Shown: positions 38,821 through 47,423 of the stretch, one piece after another
Layout of the letters: each line of letters begins with the position of its first letter
Position numbering within the stretch: position 1 is the stretch's first letter
Assembly (NCBI RefSeq): GCF_001424645.1
Contig: NZ_LMQR01000001.1
Location: 923,301-987,300, forward strand
Origin: Frigoribacterium sp. Leaf415
GTDB taxonomy: Bacteria > Actinomycetota > Actinomycetes > Actinomycetales > Microbacteriaceae
Reading direction: 5' to 3'
Length of the DNA: 64,000 nt
The notes under the pieces: model-generated
What the model was told of the DNA's origin: nothing
The model's database searches: none
Seen by the model: the letters and a program-made list of their open reading frames with translations, nothing else
Made by a program: the position numbers and the translations under genes

Positions 38821-39735
38821 GTGACGACGGACATCGGGGAGCTCACCCAGCAGGTATCCCTGACCCCCTACCAGGCGCTCGGCATCCCCATCGCCCTGAT
38901 CGGAGCGGTGTTCCTCTCGATCGGCGCGCAGCTGCAACACCAGGGCGTCGCCAAGGTCGAGCGGCGGATCGGTGCGGCCAAGAGCGGCATGAACGTCCGC
39001 CAGGTGCTCGCCCTGGTCGGCCGCCCCTCGTGGGTGCTGGGCACGCTGATGCTCGGCCTCGCGATCCTGTTCCAGCTGACCAGCCTGCGCATCGCCCCGT
39101 TGCTCGTCGTGCAGCCGCTCGGAGCGGTCGCGCTCGTCATCACGGCGGTCCTGAACTCCCGGTCCACCGGGCGACGGCTCGACCGTCGCGCCAAGCGGGC
39201 GATCCTCTTCTGCGTCGGCGGGGTCGGGCTCTTCGTCACCGTGGCGGCCTTCACGGCCATCGAACCCGAGATCACGACCCGACAGCTCGTCACCGTGCTC
39301 GTCATCCTCGCCGTCGTCGGAGCCGTGCTGGGCGTCGCCTTCGCGCTGCTGCGTCGCCGTCGCAGCGCGCTGTTCTACATCATCGCGGCGGGCGTGCTCT
39401 ACGGTTTCGTCGCGACCCTCGCCAAGGTCGTCCTCAACCGGGTCTTCGCCGGCAACTTCGACTGGTTGACGATCGTCTGCATCGTCTTCCTGCTCGCCGC
39501 GGGCCTGCTCGGCGGGTACTTCGTGCAGAACGCCTACTCGTCCGGTCCGCCCGACCTCGTCATCGCCGGCCTCACCGTCGTCGACCCGCTCATCGCGGTC
39601 GGCATCGGCATCGTGGTGCTGGGCGAGGCGCAGAACGCCCCCGCGATCGCCGGGGTCTTCTTCGTCGTCGCGGCCGCGATCGCCGTGTACGGCGTGTTCC
39701 AACTCGCCAAATACCATCCCCAGACCCGAGCCTGA
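38821..39735 (+). CDS. DMT/NIPA-like multi-span membrane protein
   Basis: 304 aa protein with about nine to ten hydrophobic helices arranged as in the drug/metabolite transporter superfamily (EamA-like, near the NIPA-type Mg2+ transporters). Features include IAPLLVVQPLGAVALVITAVLN and the C-terminal VVDPLIAVGIGIVVLGE. The substrate is unknown. The start is placed at GTG 38821 because of the -10 spacing; GTG 38812 would add three residues. Confidence 0.8.
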   Translation: MTTDIGELTQQVSLTPYQALGIPIALIGAVFLSIGAQLQHQGVAKVERRIGAAKSGMNVRQVLALVGRPSWVLGTLMLGLAILFQLTSLRIAPLLVVQPLGAVALVITAVLNSRSTGRRLDRRAKRAILFCVGGVGLFVTVAAFTAIEPEITTRQLVTVLVILAVVGAVLGVAFALLRRRRSALFYIIAAGVLYGFVATLAKVVLNRVFAGNFDWLTIVCIVFLLAAGLLGGYFVQNAYSSGPPDLVIAGLTVVDPLIAVGIGIVVLGEAQNAPAIAGVFFVVAAAIAVYGVFQLAKYHPQTRA

Positions 39736-39830
39736 GCTACCGTGGGGTCGTCTCGTCCGTCGGTCCCACGACCCTGCGGATGCCTGACACGACGCACACC
39801 TCACCGAGCACGAGAAGGACGCCACGACCC

Positions 39831-41114
39831 GTGACACCTGCCCCGACGCCCTCGGAACCCGGCCGACCCGACGACGCGACGTCGGCTGCCGCCGCGACCC
39901 GCGCCTCCTCGGGGTCGTCGGACCGGCTGACCGTCCTGATCGCGGGCGACACGTTCCCGCCCGACGTCAACGGCGCCGCCAACTTCACCGAGCGGCTCGC
40001 CGTGGGCCTGGCCCAGCGTGGGCACGACGTCCACCTCATGGTGCCGGCGGCCAGCCGCCACCACGGCACCTTCCTCGAGCAGCACGGCGGCGTGACGCTC
40101 ACCGTCCACCGGCTCTACTCGACCCGCTGGCCCCTGCACGACTGGCTGCGCTTCGCGACCCCGTGGCGCGTGCAAGAGCACGCCGAGAAGATCTTCGACG
40201 AGATCCACCCCGATGTCGTGCACATCCAGTCGCACATCGTGATGGGCCGGGGCGTGGCGCAGGTCGCCGAGCGTCGGGGCGTGCGCATCGTCGCGACGAA
40301 CCACTTCATGCCCGAGAACCTGCTCGAGCACACCGGCCTGCCCAAGGGGCTGCGGGCGAAGGCGACCCAGATGGCGTGGAACGACGCGAGCAAGACGTTC
40401 CACAAGGCCGCGGCGATCACGACTCCCACGCAGAAAGCGGCGACGTTCCTCGAGAAGTCGGTCGCGGTCACCGGCGTGCTGGCCGTCTCGTGCGGCATCG
40501 AGGCCGCCCACTACACCGCCCTCGACACCCGTCCCGAGCAGAACCGCATCGTGTTCGTCGGCCGGGTGACGGCCGAGAAGCAGATCGACGTGCTGCTCAA
40601 GGCGATGACCCTGCTCGACCCCGCCCTCGGCGCCACACTGACGATCGTGGGCGGGGGGGACCTGTTCAAGCAGCTCCAGACGACCAGTCGCGACCTGGGG
40701 CTCGCCGACGTGGTCACCTTCGCGGGCTACCTGTCCGACGACGAGTTGCGCCGCACGCTCACCGAGTCGACCGTGTTCGCCATGCCGTCGATCGCCGAGC
40801 TGCAGAGCATCGCCAGCCTCGAGGCCATGGCCTCGGGCCTGCCGATCGTCGTGGCCGACGCGATGGCCCTGCCCCACCTGGTCGACGAGGGCGAGAACGG
40901 CTACCTGTTCCGTCCGGGCGACAGCCGCGACCTCGCCGACAAGCTCACGACGGTGCTGACCGCACCCGACGACGAGTATCTCGCCATGCGCCGGGCCAGC
41001 CTGAAGATGATCGAGGGGCACGACATCGAGCGCACGCTCAGCGTGTTCGAGAGCCTGTATCGTGGTCAGCCGGTGGTCCCCTCCACCGACGCGGCGTCCG
41101 ACCGCGCGCACTGA
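39831..41114 (+). CDS. Glycosyltransferase family 4 (group 1)
   Basis: 427 aa GT-B glycosyltransferase. The N-terminal acceptor domain opens with TVLIAGDTFPPDVNGAANFTERLA. The donor domain has IVFVGRVTAEKQIDVLLKA, TIVGGGDLF and the EX7E-like site PSIAELQSIASLEAMASGLPIV. It resembles mannosyl- and glucosyl-transferases that elaborate phosphatidylinositol or envelope glycans. GTG at 39831 follows AAGGAC; an in-frame ATG at 39780 is possible. A reverse AGGAGGCGCG (39900) lies in the disordered N-terminus. Confidence 0.88.
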   Translation: MTPAPTPSEPGRPDDATSAAAATRASSGSSDRLTVLIAGDTFPPDVNGAANFTERLAVGLAQRGHDVHLMVPAASRHHGTFLEQHGGVTLTVHRLYSTRWPLHDWLRFATPWRVQEHAEKIFDEIHPDVVHIQSHIVMGRGVAQVAERRGVRIVATNHFMPENLLEHTGLPKGLRAKATQMAWNDASKTFHKAAAITTPTQKAATFLEKSVAVTGVLAVSCGIEAAHYTALDTRPEQNRIVFVGRVTAEKQIDVLLKAMTLLDPALGATLTIVGGGDLFKQLQTTSRDLGLADVVTFAGYLSDDELRRTLTESTVFAMPSIAELQSIASLEAMASGLPIVVADAMALPHLVDEGENGYLFRPGDSRDLADKLTTVLTAPDDEYLAMRRASLKMIEGHDIERTLSVFESLYRGQPVVPSTDAASDRAH

Positions 41115-41171
41115 CGGTCGACCGCGGCACCACCCCGGCCGGCCCCGGCTCGCACCGGTGGGCCGACGCGA

Positions 41172-41245
41172 GGGGCGGTAGCTCAGCCGGTTAGAGCAGT
41201 CGACTCATAATCGATCGGTCACGGGTTCAAGTCCCGTCCGCCCTA
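41172..41245 (+). tRNA. tRNA-Met (anticodon CAT, elongator type)
   Basis: A 74-nt cloverleaf: acceptor GGGGCGG/CCGCCCT with a closing G-U, D-arm GCTCAGCCGGTTAGAGC, anticodon arm GTCGACTCATAATCGAT, and T-arm ACGGGTTCAAGTCCCGT. The CGACTCATAATCG core matches elongator Met rather than the lysidine-modified Ile2 type. A weak hairpin (CCCTGC/GCAGGG, 41265-41281) follows. Confidence 0.93.
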
Positions 41246-41347
41246 CTCGTCGCGTTCGGTCGTGCCCTGCCGCCAGCAGGGGCTGATCCGGCCTACGGGC
41301 CTGCTGTGAGCGCGGCCGTGTCGTCGCGTGGTGCCCGTCGCGCATGG

Positions 41348-41353
41348 CACGAT
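41348..41353 (+). promoter_or_regulatory. Possible -10 element before a hypothetical gene
   Basis: CACGAT ends seven bases before the ATG at 41361, matching the leaderless pattern seen for other genes here, though the first base is not T. Confidence 0.3.
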
Positions 41354-41360
41354 GTCGTCC

Positions 41361-41711
41361 ATGTTCACCAGACGGCCCCGACGGCCGGAACCCGAACCCG
41401 ACGCCTGGGGCGGCGATTCCTCCTCCTCCTCCGACGACGTCGGGCGCTCCGGTCCGGCGCGCATGGGGGTGGGCGCGCAGGTGTACGTTCTCGACTCCGA
41501 CGAGGACCCGGCGACGCCGTTCCCGTACGGCCCGACCGGCATCGTGGTCCGGGCCGGCGGCAGTGCCTGGCAGGGCGTGTCGGCGATCGGCGGCTCGGCC
41601 CGCACATGGTGGGTCGAGTTCGACTCGCCCCAGATCGACCGCGACGGCGACGGACCCGTCTCGCAGGCGCAGGTCGCCGAGCGCTGGCTGCGCCTCGCCC
41701 CCCTCGCCTGA
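41361..41711 (+). CDS. Hypothetical protein, 116 aa
   Basis: N-terminal 30 residues are Arg/Pro then Ser/Asp-rich and look disordered. The C-terminal half (GVGAQVYVLDSDEDPATPFPYGPTGIVVR through TWWVEFDSPQID) has strand-forming, SH3-like character. It is not recognised. Starts at 41352 or 41328 are also in frame. The gene stands alone between tRNA-Met and a 1-kb repeat-rich gap. Confidence 0.6.
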   Translation: MFTRRPRRPEPEPDAWGGDSSSSSDDVGRSGPARMGVGAQVYVLDSDEDPATPFPYGPTGIVVRAGGSAWQGVSAIGGSARTWWVEFDSPQIDRDGDGPVSQAQVAERWLRLAPLA

Positions 41712-41724
41712 ACCCCGCCCCCGC

Positions 41725-41935
41725 CGCACCCCTGCGCCGTCGGACCCCGCACCCCGAACCGCCGGCCCCCGGACCCCCGCACCGTCGGACCCCGCACCCC
41801 CGCGCCTCCGCACCGCCGGACCCCCGCGCCGCCGGCCCCCCCCCCGCACCCCCGCACCGTGGGACCCCCGCGCCGTCGGACCCCCGCACCCCCGCACCGC
41901 CGGACCGCCCTCCGCTCCGCCCGGCCCGCACTTCC
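41725..41935. repeat. C-rich low-complexity repeat (CCGGACCCCCGCACCG type)
   Basis: Many diverged units of about 15-16 bp around CCCCGCACCGCCGGACC, including a run of about ten C. No coding potential is supported in any frame. It starts directly after the hypothetical gene and leads toward the D-cluster hairpin elements. Confidence 0.6.
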
Positions 41936-42042
41936 CGCATGACCTCCCGCCCCGCGCCAGTCTCACCCGTGCTACCCACACGACCTCCCCTCCCGCCCAC
42001 CCCAGCCCCTCCGGCCCATCCCGCTTCGGACCCCGTCGCGTG

Positions 42043-42138
42043 GTCGGCAACTCCTGTCTCCTGCAGCAGCGGTCGCCGAGGGCGCCGTGTTTCCCGGCCC
42101 GGGCATCGGCGGTGCAGCACCAGTCCGGAGTTGCCGAC
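42043..42138. repeat. GTCGGCAACTCC hairpin element, copy D1 (96 bp)
   Basis: Terminal inverted repeats GTCGGCAACTCC / GGAGTTGCCGAC are perfect over 12 bp. The interior (GCAGCAGCGGTCGCC ... GGGCATCGGCGGTGCAGCAC) differs from the A and B copies but is shared with D2 to D4. It is separated from D2 by 125 bp of ordinary sequence. Confidence 0.85.
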
Positions 42139-42263
42139 GCGGGCCGGTCGTGATGCGGGGAATCGACTCGACTGCACCCGTCCCGATCCCGCCCGCACCC
42201 GTCCCGATCCATCCGCAACCGCACCTTCCCTTCTCCACCGCGCCCCGAGTGTCCCGGCGCGGT

Positions 42264-42359
42264 GCGGGCAACTCCTGGCTCCTGTTGCACCGATCGGCGC
42301 GGGCCTCGTGTTTCTTGGCCCGGGCATCGGCGGTGCAGCAACCGTCCGGAGTTGCCGAC
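42264..42359. repeat. GTCGGCAACTCC hairpin element, copy D2 (96 bp)
   Basis: Left arm GCGGGCAACTCCTG, right arm CCGGAGTTGCCGAC. It is the first of three units at an exact 100-bp period; the interior is closely related to D1. Confidence 0.85.
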
Positions 42360-42363
42360 GCGT

Positions 42364-42459
42364 GTGGGTAATTCCTGGCTCGTGCAGCACCGGCCGGCGT
42401 GGGTCCCGCGTTTCCAAGACTGGGCATCGGCGGTTCAGCACCCGTCCGGAGTTGCCGAC
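42364..42459. repeat. GTCGGCAACTCC hairpin element, copy D3 (96 bp)
   Basis: The left arm has decayed (GTGGGTAATTCCTG) while the right arm GGAGTTGCCGAC is intact. Second unit of the 100-bp-period array. Confidence 0.8.
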
Positions 42460-42463
42460 ACGG

Positions 42464-42559
42464 GCCGGTAACTCCTGCCTCGTGCAGCACCGGTCGCCGT
42501 GGGTCCCGTGTTTCCGGGCCTGGGCTTCGGCGGTGCAGCACCAGTCCGGAGTTGCCGAC
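42464..42559. repeat. GTCGGCAACTCC hairpin element, copy D4 (96 bp)
   Basis: Left arm GCCGGTAACTCCTG, right arm CCGGAGTTGCCGAC. Third unit of the array; it ends 173 bp before the LLM oxidoreductase start. Confidence 0.85.
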
Positions 42560-42694
42560 ACGGCGAACGCCGCACACCGAGGTCGAGGCGAGGCGAGGCC
42601 GAGGCCGGGGCCGAGGCCGGCGTCGGCAGCGGCACGTTCCCGACGGCAGTCGCACGTCCGGGAATGCCACGCCCCACCCTCCGGTTCACCAAAG

Positions 42695-42712
42695 TGCATG
42701 CAAACGCATGCA
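42695..42712. promoter_or_regulatory. TGCATGC inverted repeat, candidate operator
   Basis: TGCATGC and GCATGCA flank a 4-nt AAAC spacer, 20 bases before the LLM oxidoreductase ATG and upstream of its Shine-Dalgarno AAGGTGGAG. Size and symmetry fit a MarR- or TetR-type operator; no regulator gene is adjacent. Confidence 0.5.
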
Positions 42713-42731
42713 GATGTTCTAAGGTGGAGCA

Positions 42732-43868
42732 ATGCAGTTCGGAATCTTCAGCGTCGGCGACATCACGACCGACCCCACCACCGGCGTCACCCCGACCGAG
42801 GGCGAGCGCCTCAAGGCGATGGTCACCATCGCGAAGAAGGCGGAAGAGGTCGGCCTCGACGTCTACGCCGCGGGCGAGCACCACAACCCGCCCTTCGTGA
42901 ACTCGAGCCCGACGACCCTCCTCGCCTACATCGCCGCGCAGACCGAGCGCATCGTGCTCAGCACGGCCACGACCCTCATCACCACGAACGACCCGGTCAA
43001 GATCGCCGAGGACTTCGCGCTGCTGCAGCACCTCGCCGGCGGTCGGGTCGACCTCACGCTCGGTCGCGGCAACACGGGCCCGGTCTACCCCTGGTTCGGC
43101 AAGGACATCCGCCAGGGCATCAACCTGGCGATCGAGAACTACGCCCTGCTGCACCGCCTCTGGCGTGAGGACGTCGTCGACTGGAAGGGTCACTTCCGCA
43201 CCCCGCTCCAGGGCTTCACGGCGACCCCGCGTCCGCTCGACGGCGTCGCGCCCTTCGTCTGGCACGGCTCGATCCGCAGCCCCGAGATCGCCGAGCAGGC
43301 CGCGTACTACGGCGACGGCTTCTTCGCCAACCACATCTTCTGGCCGGCCTCGCACACGAAGCAGATGGTCGAGCTCTACCGCAACCGCTTCGAGCACCAC
43401 GGGCACGGGCGTGCCGACCAGGCGATCGTCGGTCTCGGCGGTCAGGTCTTCCTCGCGAAGAATTCGCAGGACGCCAAGCGCACCTTCCGCCCCTACTTCG
43501 ACAACGCCCCGGTCTACGGCCACGGCCCGTCGATGGAGGACTTCACGAGCCAGACCCCGCTCACCGTCGGCAGCCCGCAGGAGGTCATCGACCGCACGCT
43601 CGGCTTCCGCGACTACGTCGGCGACTACCAGCGCCAGCTCTTCCTGATGGACCACGCCGGCCTGCCCCTCAAGACCGTCCTCGAACAGCTCGACATCCTC
43701 GGCAGCGAGGTCGTGCCCGTCCTGCGTCGCGAGTTCGCCGTGAACCGTCCGGCCGACGTGCCCGACGCCCCCACGCACGCCTCGCTCGTCGAGGCCGCGA
43801 CCCGTGCGTCGCAGACCACGAGCGCACCCACCGCGCACGACGCGCTCACCGCGTCGTCCGCCCGCTGA
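42732..43868 (+). CDS. LLM class flavin-dependent oxidoreductase (CE1758-like)
   Basis: 378 aa luciferase-like monooxygenase, FMNH2-dependent. Family features are the N-terminal FGIFSVGDIT, AAGEHHNPPFVNSSPTTLLAYIAAQTERI, and LTLGRGNTGPVYPWFG. It resembles the actinobacterial CE1758 subfamily, which is paired with a dedicated flavin reductase, and such a gene follows directly. Substrate unknown. A TGCATGC operator candidate lies upstream. Confidence 0.9.
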   Translation: MQFGIFSVGDITTDPTTGVTPTEGERLKAMVTIAKKAEEVGLDVYAAGEHHNPPFVNSSPTTLLAYIAAQTERIVLSTATTLITTNDPVKIAEDFALLQHLAGGRVDLTLGRGNTGPVYPWFGKDIRQGINLAIENYALLHRLWREDVVDWKGHFRTPLQGFTATPRPLDGVAPFVWHGSIRSPEIAEQAAYYGDGFFANHIFWPASHTKQMVELYRNRFEHHGHGRADQAIVGLGGQVFLAKNSQDAKRTFRPYFDNAPVYGHGPSMEDFTSQTPLTVGSPQEVIDRTLGFRDYVGDYQRQLFLMDHAGLPLKTVLEQLDILGSEVVPVLRREFAVNRPADVPDAPTHASLVEAATRASQTTSAPTAHDALTASSAR

Positions 43869-43887
43869 GACACGCAGGAGGCGCGCC

Positions 43888-44529
43888 ATGAGCACCAAGA
43901 AGATCGTCGCCCTGTCCGCGGGGCTGAGCCAGCCCTCGTCCACCCGTCTGTTGGCCGACCGCCTGGTCGAGGCCACCACGCGTGACCTCGTCGGCCGCGG
44001 CTCGTTCGTCGAGGTCGAGGTCGGAGAGCTGCGGGACCTCGCTCACGAGGTGACGGACGCGATGCTCACCGGCTTCGCGCCTCCTGCCCTCGCCGAGGCG
44101 CTCGAGAAGGTGACGAGCGCCGACGGCGTGATCGCGGTCACGCCCGTCTTCTCGTCCTCGTACAGCGGCCTGTTCAAGTCGTTCGTCGACGTGATGGACC
44201 ACAAGGCGCTCACCGGTACGCCCGTGCTGATCGGGGCGACCGGTGGCACGGCCCGCCACTCGCTCGCCCTCGAGTACGCGGTGCGACCTCTGTTCGCCTA
44301 CCTCCAGGCCGTCGTCGTGCCCACCTCGGTGTTCGCGGCGTCCGAGGACTGGGGAGAGGGCGACGGCACCTCGACCACGCTGCCCGAGCGCGTGACCCGT
44401 GCCGCGGGGGAGTTCGCCGAGCTCGTCGCCCGGCACGAAGGCGCTCTCGACGACCCCTTCGCGGCGGTCGTCCCCTTCGACGAACAGCTGCGACGCCTCG
44501 CCGTGGGCGGCGACGACCCGCAGCCCTGA
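43888..44529 (+). CDS. NADPH-dependent FMN reductase (CE1759-like)
   Basis: 213 aa flavodoxin-fold reductase with the FMN loop SAGLSQPSSTRLLADRL and VTPVFSSSYSGLFKSFVDVMD, expected to supply FMNH2 to the upstream monooxygenase. It starts 19 bases after that gene. Its Shine-Dalgarno lies in AGGAGGCGCG at 43876, so here the iterated 10-mer doubles as a ribosome-binding site. A reverse copy of the motif lies at 44076 in the coding sequence. Confidence 0.9.
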   Translation: MSTKKIVALSAGLSQPSSTRLLADRLVEATTRDLVGRGSFVEVEVGELRDLAHEVTDAMLTGFAPPALAEALEKVTSADGVIAVTPVFSSSYSGLFKSFVDVMDHKALTGTPVLIGATGGTARHSLALEYAVRPLFAYLQAVVVPTSVFAASEDWGEGDGTSTTLPERVTRAAGEFAELVARHEGALDDPFAAVVPFDEQLRRLAVGGDDPQP

Positions 44530-44538
44530 GACGTCGGA

Positions 44539-44602
44539 CGAGGAGGCGCGGTGCCGGTCTCGACCACGTCCCGCCCGTCGGGGCATGAACCGCGCCTCCT
44601 CG
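44539..44602 (+). terminator. Inverted AGGAGGCGCG pair hairpin, 3' of the FMN reductase
   Basis: A perfect 14-bp stem (CGAGGAGGCGCGGT and complement at 44589-44602) with a 36-nt loop lies 9 bases after the stop and 32 before the next start. The loop is longer than in the other four pairs. Confidence 0.5.
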
Positions 44603-44634
44603 GCGTTGCCCACCGTCAGACCCCAGGAGGACCG

Positions 44635-45522
44635 ATGACCGACAGCACCGACAGCACCGACAGCACCGCCGGCACCGCTGACGCCACCCGCACGCCCGAG
44701 GACGCCGCCGCGCAGGCCGAGCTCGACCGCTTCCACACCCTGCGCCGCGCCCGCGCCGTGTCGCCGCAGGGCCCGCTCGCCCTGACCGGTACGCAGTGGG
44801 TGGACCTCGAGCAGACCGTCTGGGGTGTGCCGGGCCGCTGGGCGCCGACCCCGCAGGGCGTGTCGGGGCTGGCCCTGACGGCGACCGCCGCGGACGGCAT
44901 CCACGTCGACGGCGACCTGGTCGACGGCACCGTGATCGTGGCGGGTGACGACTCCCTGGCCCCGAGCAGCCTGCGGTTCTCCGAGACCACCACCGGCACG
45001 GTGATCGCGAACGACGATCACACGGGTTACGCCCTGCGCGTCTGGGACTCCGCGTCGGACGCCGTCACGGGTTTCGGCTCGATCGACGCCTTCCCGTACG
45101 ACCCCGACTGGGTCGTCACCGCCGACTTCGTGCCGACCGCGCCGGACGCCCAGATCGACATCCGCCACCAGAAGGACCTCGACCTCAGCCGCCCCAAGCC
45201 GTTGCCCGGTCTCATCCGGTTCCAGCGCAACGGGGTCGACCACGAACTCGCGGCGTTCCCGTCGGGTGACGGCGACCGGTTGCAGCTCGTCTTCGGCGAC
45301 GCGACCAACGGCGACAGCACGTACTCCGTCGGGCGGTTCCTCTTCCCGACGCCGAACGGCGACGGCACCATCACGCTCGACTTCAACCGGGCCGTTCTGC
45401 CGCCCTGCGCCTTCTCGTACGCCTTCAACTGCCCGATCCCGCCGGCCCAGAACCGGTTCGCGTCGCCGATCGAGGCGGGCGAGAAGAACGTCCTCGACGC
45501 CGCCGGTCAGCCTCTCCACTAG
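44635..45522 (+). CDS. DUF1684 domain-containing protein
   Basis: 295 aa. The N-terminus has a Thr-Asp-Ser repeat (TDSTDSTDST) and a helix (AELDRFHTLRRARAVSPQGPLALTG) typical of DUF1684. The core shows DIRHQKDLDLSRPKPLPGLIRF and the C-terminal LDFNRAVLPPCAFSYAFNCPIPPAQNRF, the most conserved family part. The function of the family is not known. ATG at 44635 follows CAGGAGG. It may be co-regulated with the flavin monooxygenase pair, although a hairpin intervenes. Confidence 0.88.
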   Translation: MTDSTDSTDSTAGTADATRTPEDAAAQAELDRFHTLRRARAVSPQGPLALTGTQWVDLEQTVWGVPGRWAPTPQGVSGLALTATAADGIHVDGDLVDGTVIVAGDDSLAPSSLRFSETTTGTVIANDDHTGYALRVWDSASDAVTGFGSIDAFPYDPDWVVTADFVPTAPDAQIDIRHQKDLDLSRPKPLPGLIRFQRNGVDHELAAFPSGDGDRLQLVFGDATNGDSTYSVGRFLFPTPNGDGTITLDFNRAVLPPCAFSYAFNCPIPPAQNRFASPIEAGEKNVLDAAGQPLH

Positions 45523-45552
45523 GCGCGGGCCGACGGCGTCGGTGCGGGGTGG

Positions 45553-45558
45553 GATGAT
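45553..45558 (+). promoter_or_regulatory. Predicted -10 element, leaderless PolA-like transcript
   Basis: GATGAT ends six bases before the GTG at 45565. Confidence 0.35.
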
Positions 45559-45564
45559 CAGGCG

Positions 45565-47226
45565 GTGTTCTTCCTGCTGCGTCGACTGCCCGACGGCGAC
45601 GTCGAGCTGACGCGGTACGAGCGTGGCCCGTCGGGCCGTCTCGAGGTGATGGGCGTCGAGACGATCGCCGCGGCCGACCTGCCGACGCGCGTCGTCGGGC
45701 TCGAGCGCGAGGCCTCGCCCCGCTGGGTCTGGGACGACACCCCGCGGTGGTACCCGCGCCTCCTCGACGCCGGGGTCACGGTGGCCCGCTGCGTCGACCT
45801 CCGGCTCGTCCACGCGATCCTGCGGCGGTCGACGGCGGCTCCCGGCTTCCCGGCCGGAGGCGCGGCTCCCGGCCCGTGGGACGTCGCCCAGGCGGTGCCC
45901 GGCGAGTCCGACGGCCTGTTCGAGGTCGTGCCCGACTCGTTGCCCGACCCGGCGGGCGAGTTCCTCGCCCAACGCGAGGCGGTCGAGGCGTCGCCGACCC
46001 GGGGTCGGCTCGAACTGCTCGTCGCCGCCGAGTCCACCGGAGCCCTGATCGCGGTCGAGATGCGACACCGGGGCATCCCGTGGTCGCCCCTTGTGCACGA
46101 CGAGCTCTTGACCGCCGCGCTCGGGCCGAGGCCCTCCCCGGGTGAGCGCCCGGCCCGCATGCGCGCGGCCCTCGACGAGGTGCGGCAGGCCCTCGACGCC
46201 CCTGACCTCAACCCCGACTCCCCGGCCGAGTTGATCCGTGCGCTGAACCGTGCCGGTGTGCTCGTGCAGTCGACGCGTCAGTGGGAGCTCCAACGGCACG
46301 AGCACCCCGCGATCGAGCCGCTGCTGCGCTACAAGAAGATGCAGCGGCTGCTCGTGGCCAACGGCTGGGCCTGGCTCGACGCCTGGGTGCACGGCGGGCG
46401 CTTCCGCCCCGACTACGTGCCGGGCGGCGTCGTCACCGGTCGCTGGGCGACGAGCGGAGGAGGCGCGTTGCAGCTCCCCAGGGCGGTCCGCGGCGCCGTC
46501 GTGGCCGACCCGGGCTGGAAGCTCGTGGTCGCCGACGCCTCGCAACTCGAGCCGCGCATCCTCACCGGCCTGTCGGGCGACCGCTCGATGGCGCGGGCGG
46601 GGTCCGGCGACCTCTACGAGGGCATCGTCGCCAGCGGAGCCGTCGCGACCCGCGCCGAGGCCAAGGTCGCGATGCTCGGCGCGATGTACGGCGCGACCCA
46701 GGGCGAGAGCGGCCGGCTCGTGCCGCGCCTGGCCCGACGGTTCCCCGACGCCATGGCACTCGTCGAGACGGCGGCCCGCACGGGTGAGGCCGGGGGAGTC
46801 GTCGACACGCTGCTCGGGCGCAGCTCACCGCGGCCGTCCGACGACCCCGACGCCGCCGGTGGTGCCGGGGCGGGCGCCCTGCCGCCCGAGATGGGCGTAC
46901 GGCCGGCCGATCGCGACGCGCGTTCGTGGGGTCGGTTCACGCGCAACTTCGTGGTCCAAGGCACCGCCGCCGAGTGGGCTCTCTGTTGGATGGGTGCCCT
47001 ACGTCGGCGCCTGCACGAGAGGTGGGGAACCGGCGTCCCGGCTCCCCACTTCGTGTTCTTCCTGCACGACGAGGTGGTCGTGCACGCACCGGCTGCCGCG
47101 GCCGACGAGGTCGCGGCGCTGGTCGCCGAGAGCGCGGTCGAGGCCGGTCGTCTGCTGTTCGGCGATGCCCCGGTCACCTTCCCGGTGACGGTCGCCGTCG
47201 TGGACGACTACTCGCAGGCGAAGTGA
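45565..47226 (+). CDS. PolA-like DNA polymerase with degenerate exonuclease domain
   Basis: 553 aa family A polymerase found widely in actinobacteria besides PolA and annotated as bifunctional 3'-5' exonuclease/polymerase. The N-terminal third is exonuclease-like but lacks clear DEDD acidic motifs. The polymerase domain has motif A VVADASQLEPR (Asp near 324), an O-helix RAEAKVAMLGAMYG where the usual Phe is Leu, and motif C LHDEVVV near residue 500. It may act in repair. AGGAGGCGCG motifs lie at 45755 (reverse) and 46458. Confidence 0.85.
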   Translation: MFFLLRRLPDGDVELTRYERGPSGRLEVMGVETIAAADLPTRVVGLEREASPRWVWDDTPRWYPRLLDAGVTVARCVDLRLVHAILRRSTAAPGFPAGGAAPGPWDVAQAVPGESDGLFEVVPDSLPDPAGEFLAQREAVEASPTRGRLELLVAAESTGALIAVEMRHRGIPWSPLVHDELLTAALGPRPSPGERPARMRAALDEVRQALDAPDLNPDSPAELIRALNRAGVLVQSTRQWELQRHEHPAIEPLLRYKKMQRLLVANGWAWLDAWVHGGRFRPDYVPGGVVTGRWATSGGGALQLPRAVRGAVVADPGWKLVVADASQLEPRILTGLSGDRSMARAGSGDLYEGIVASGAVATRAEAKVAMLGAMYGATQGESGRLVPRLARRFPDAMALVETAARTGEAGGVVDTLLGRSSPRPSDDPDAAGGAGAGALPPEMGVRPADRDARSWGRFTRNFVVQGTAAEWALCWMGALRRRLHERWGTGVPAPHFVFFLHDEVVVHAPAAAADEVAALVAESAVEAGRLLFGDAPVTFPVTVAVVDDYSQAK

Positions 47227-47274
47227 CCGCGCGACACGTCCGGGACGGCGCCGTCATTCGCAGGTGTTACACAG

Positions 47275-47304
47275 TTGTGATTTCTCAGGTGGGTCGGTCA
47301 TAAT
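47275..47304 (+). promoter_or_regulatory. Candidate sigma-70 promoter of the DUF3145 gene
   Basis: TTGTGA and CATAAT are 18 bp apart in a locally AT-richer stretch. It would give a 5' leader of about 110 nt, and the gene has a GGAGGAA Shine-Dalgarno. Confidence 0.55.
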
Positions 47305-47423
47305 TCACAGAACGGGCATCGTCCCGCGCACCACCGGGCCTTGGCCCGCACAATCGAAGAACGCACACGAATCACGTCTGACAGGTCGATGGGGAAGTCG
47401 CACCTGAACCAGATGGAGGAATC

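Noticed and set aside
41172..41245. tRNA-Ile2 (CAT with lysidine)
   Set aside because: The anticodon stem CGACTCATAATCG matches elongator tRNA-Met and not the Ile2 pattern.
42264..42559. 100-bp-period units as a CRISPR array
   Set aside because: The period is fully accounted for by the hairpin element and a 4-bp linker; there are no spacers.
41306..43168. 620-codon plus-strand frame over the C-rich gap
   Set aside because: Low-complexity Pro/Arg/Ala translation across repeats, overlapping two better genes.
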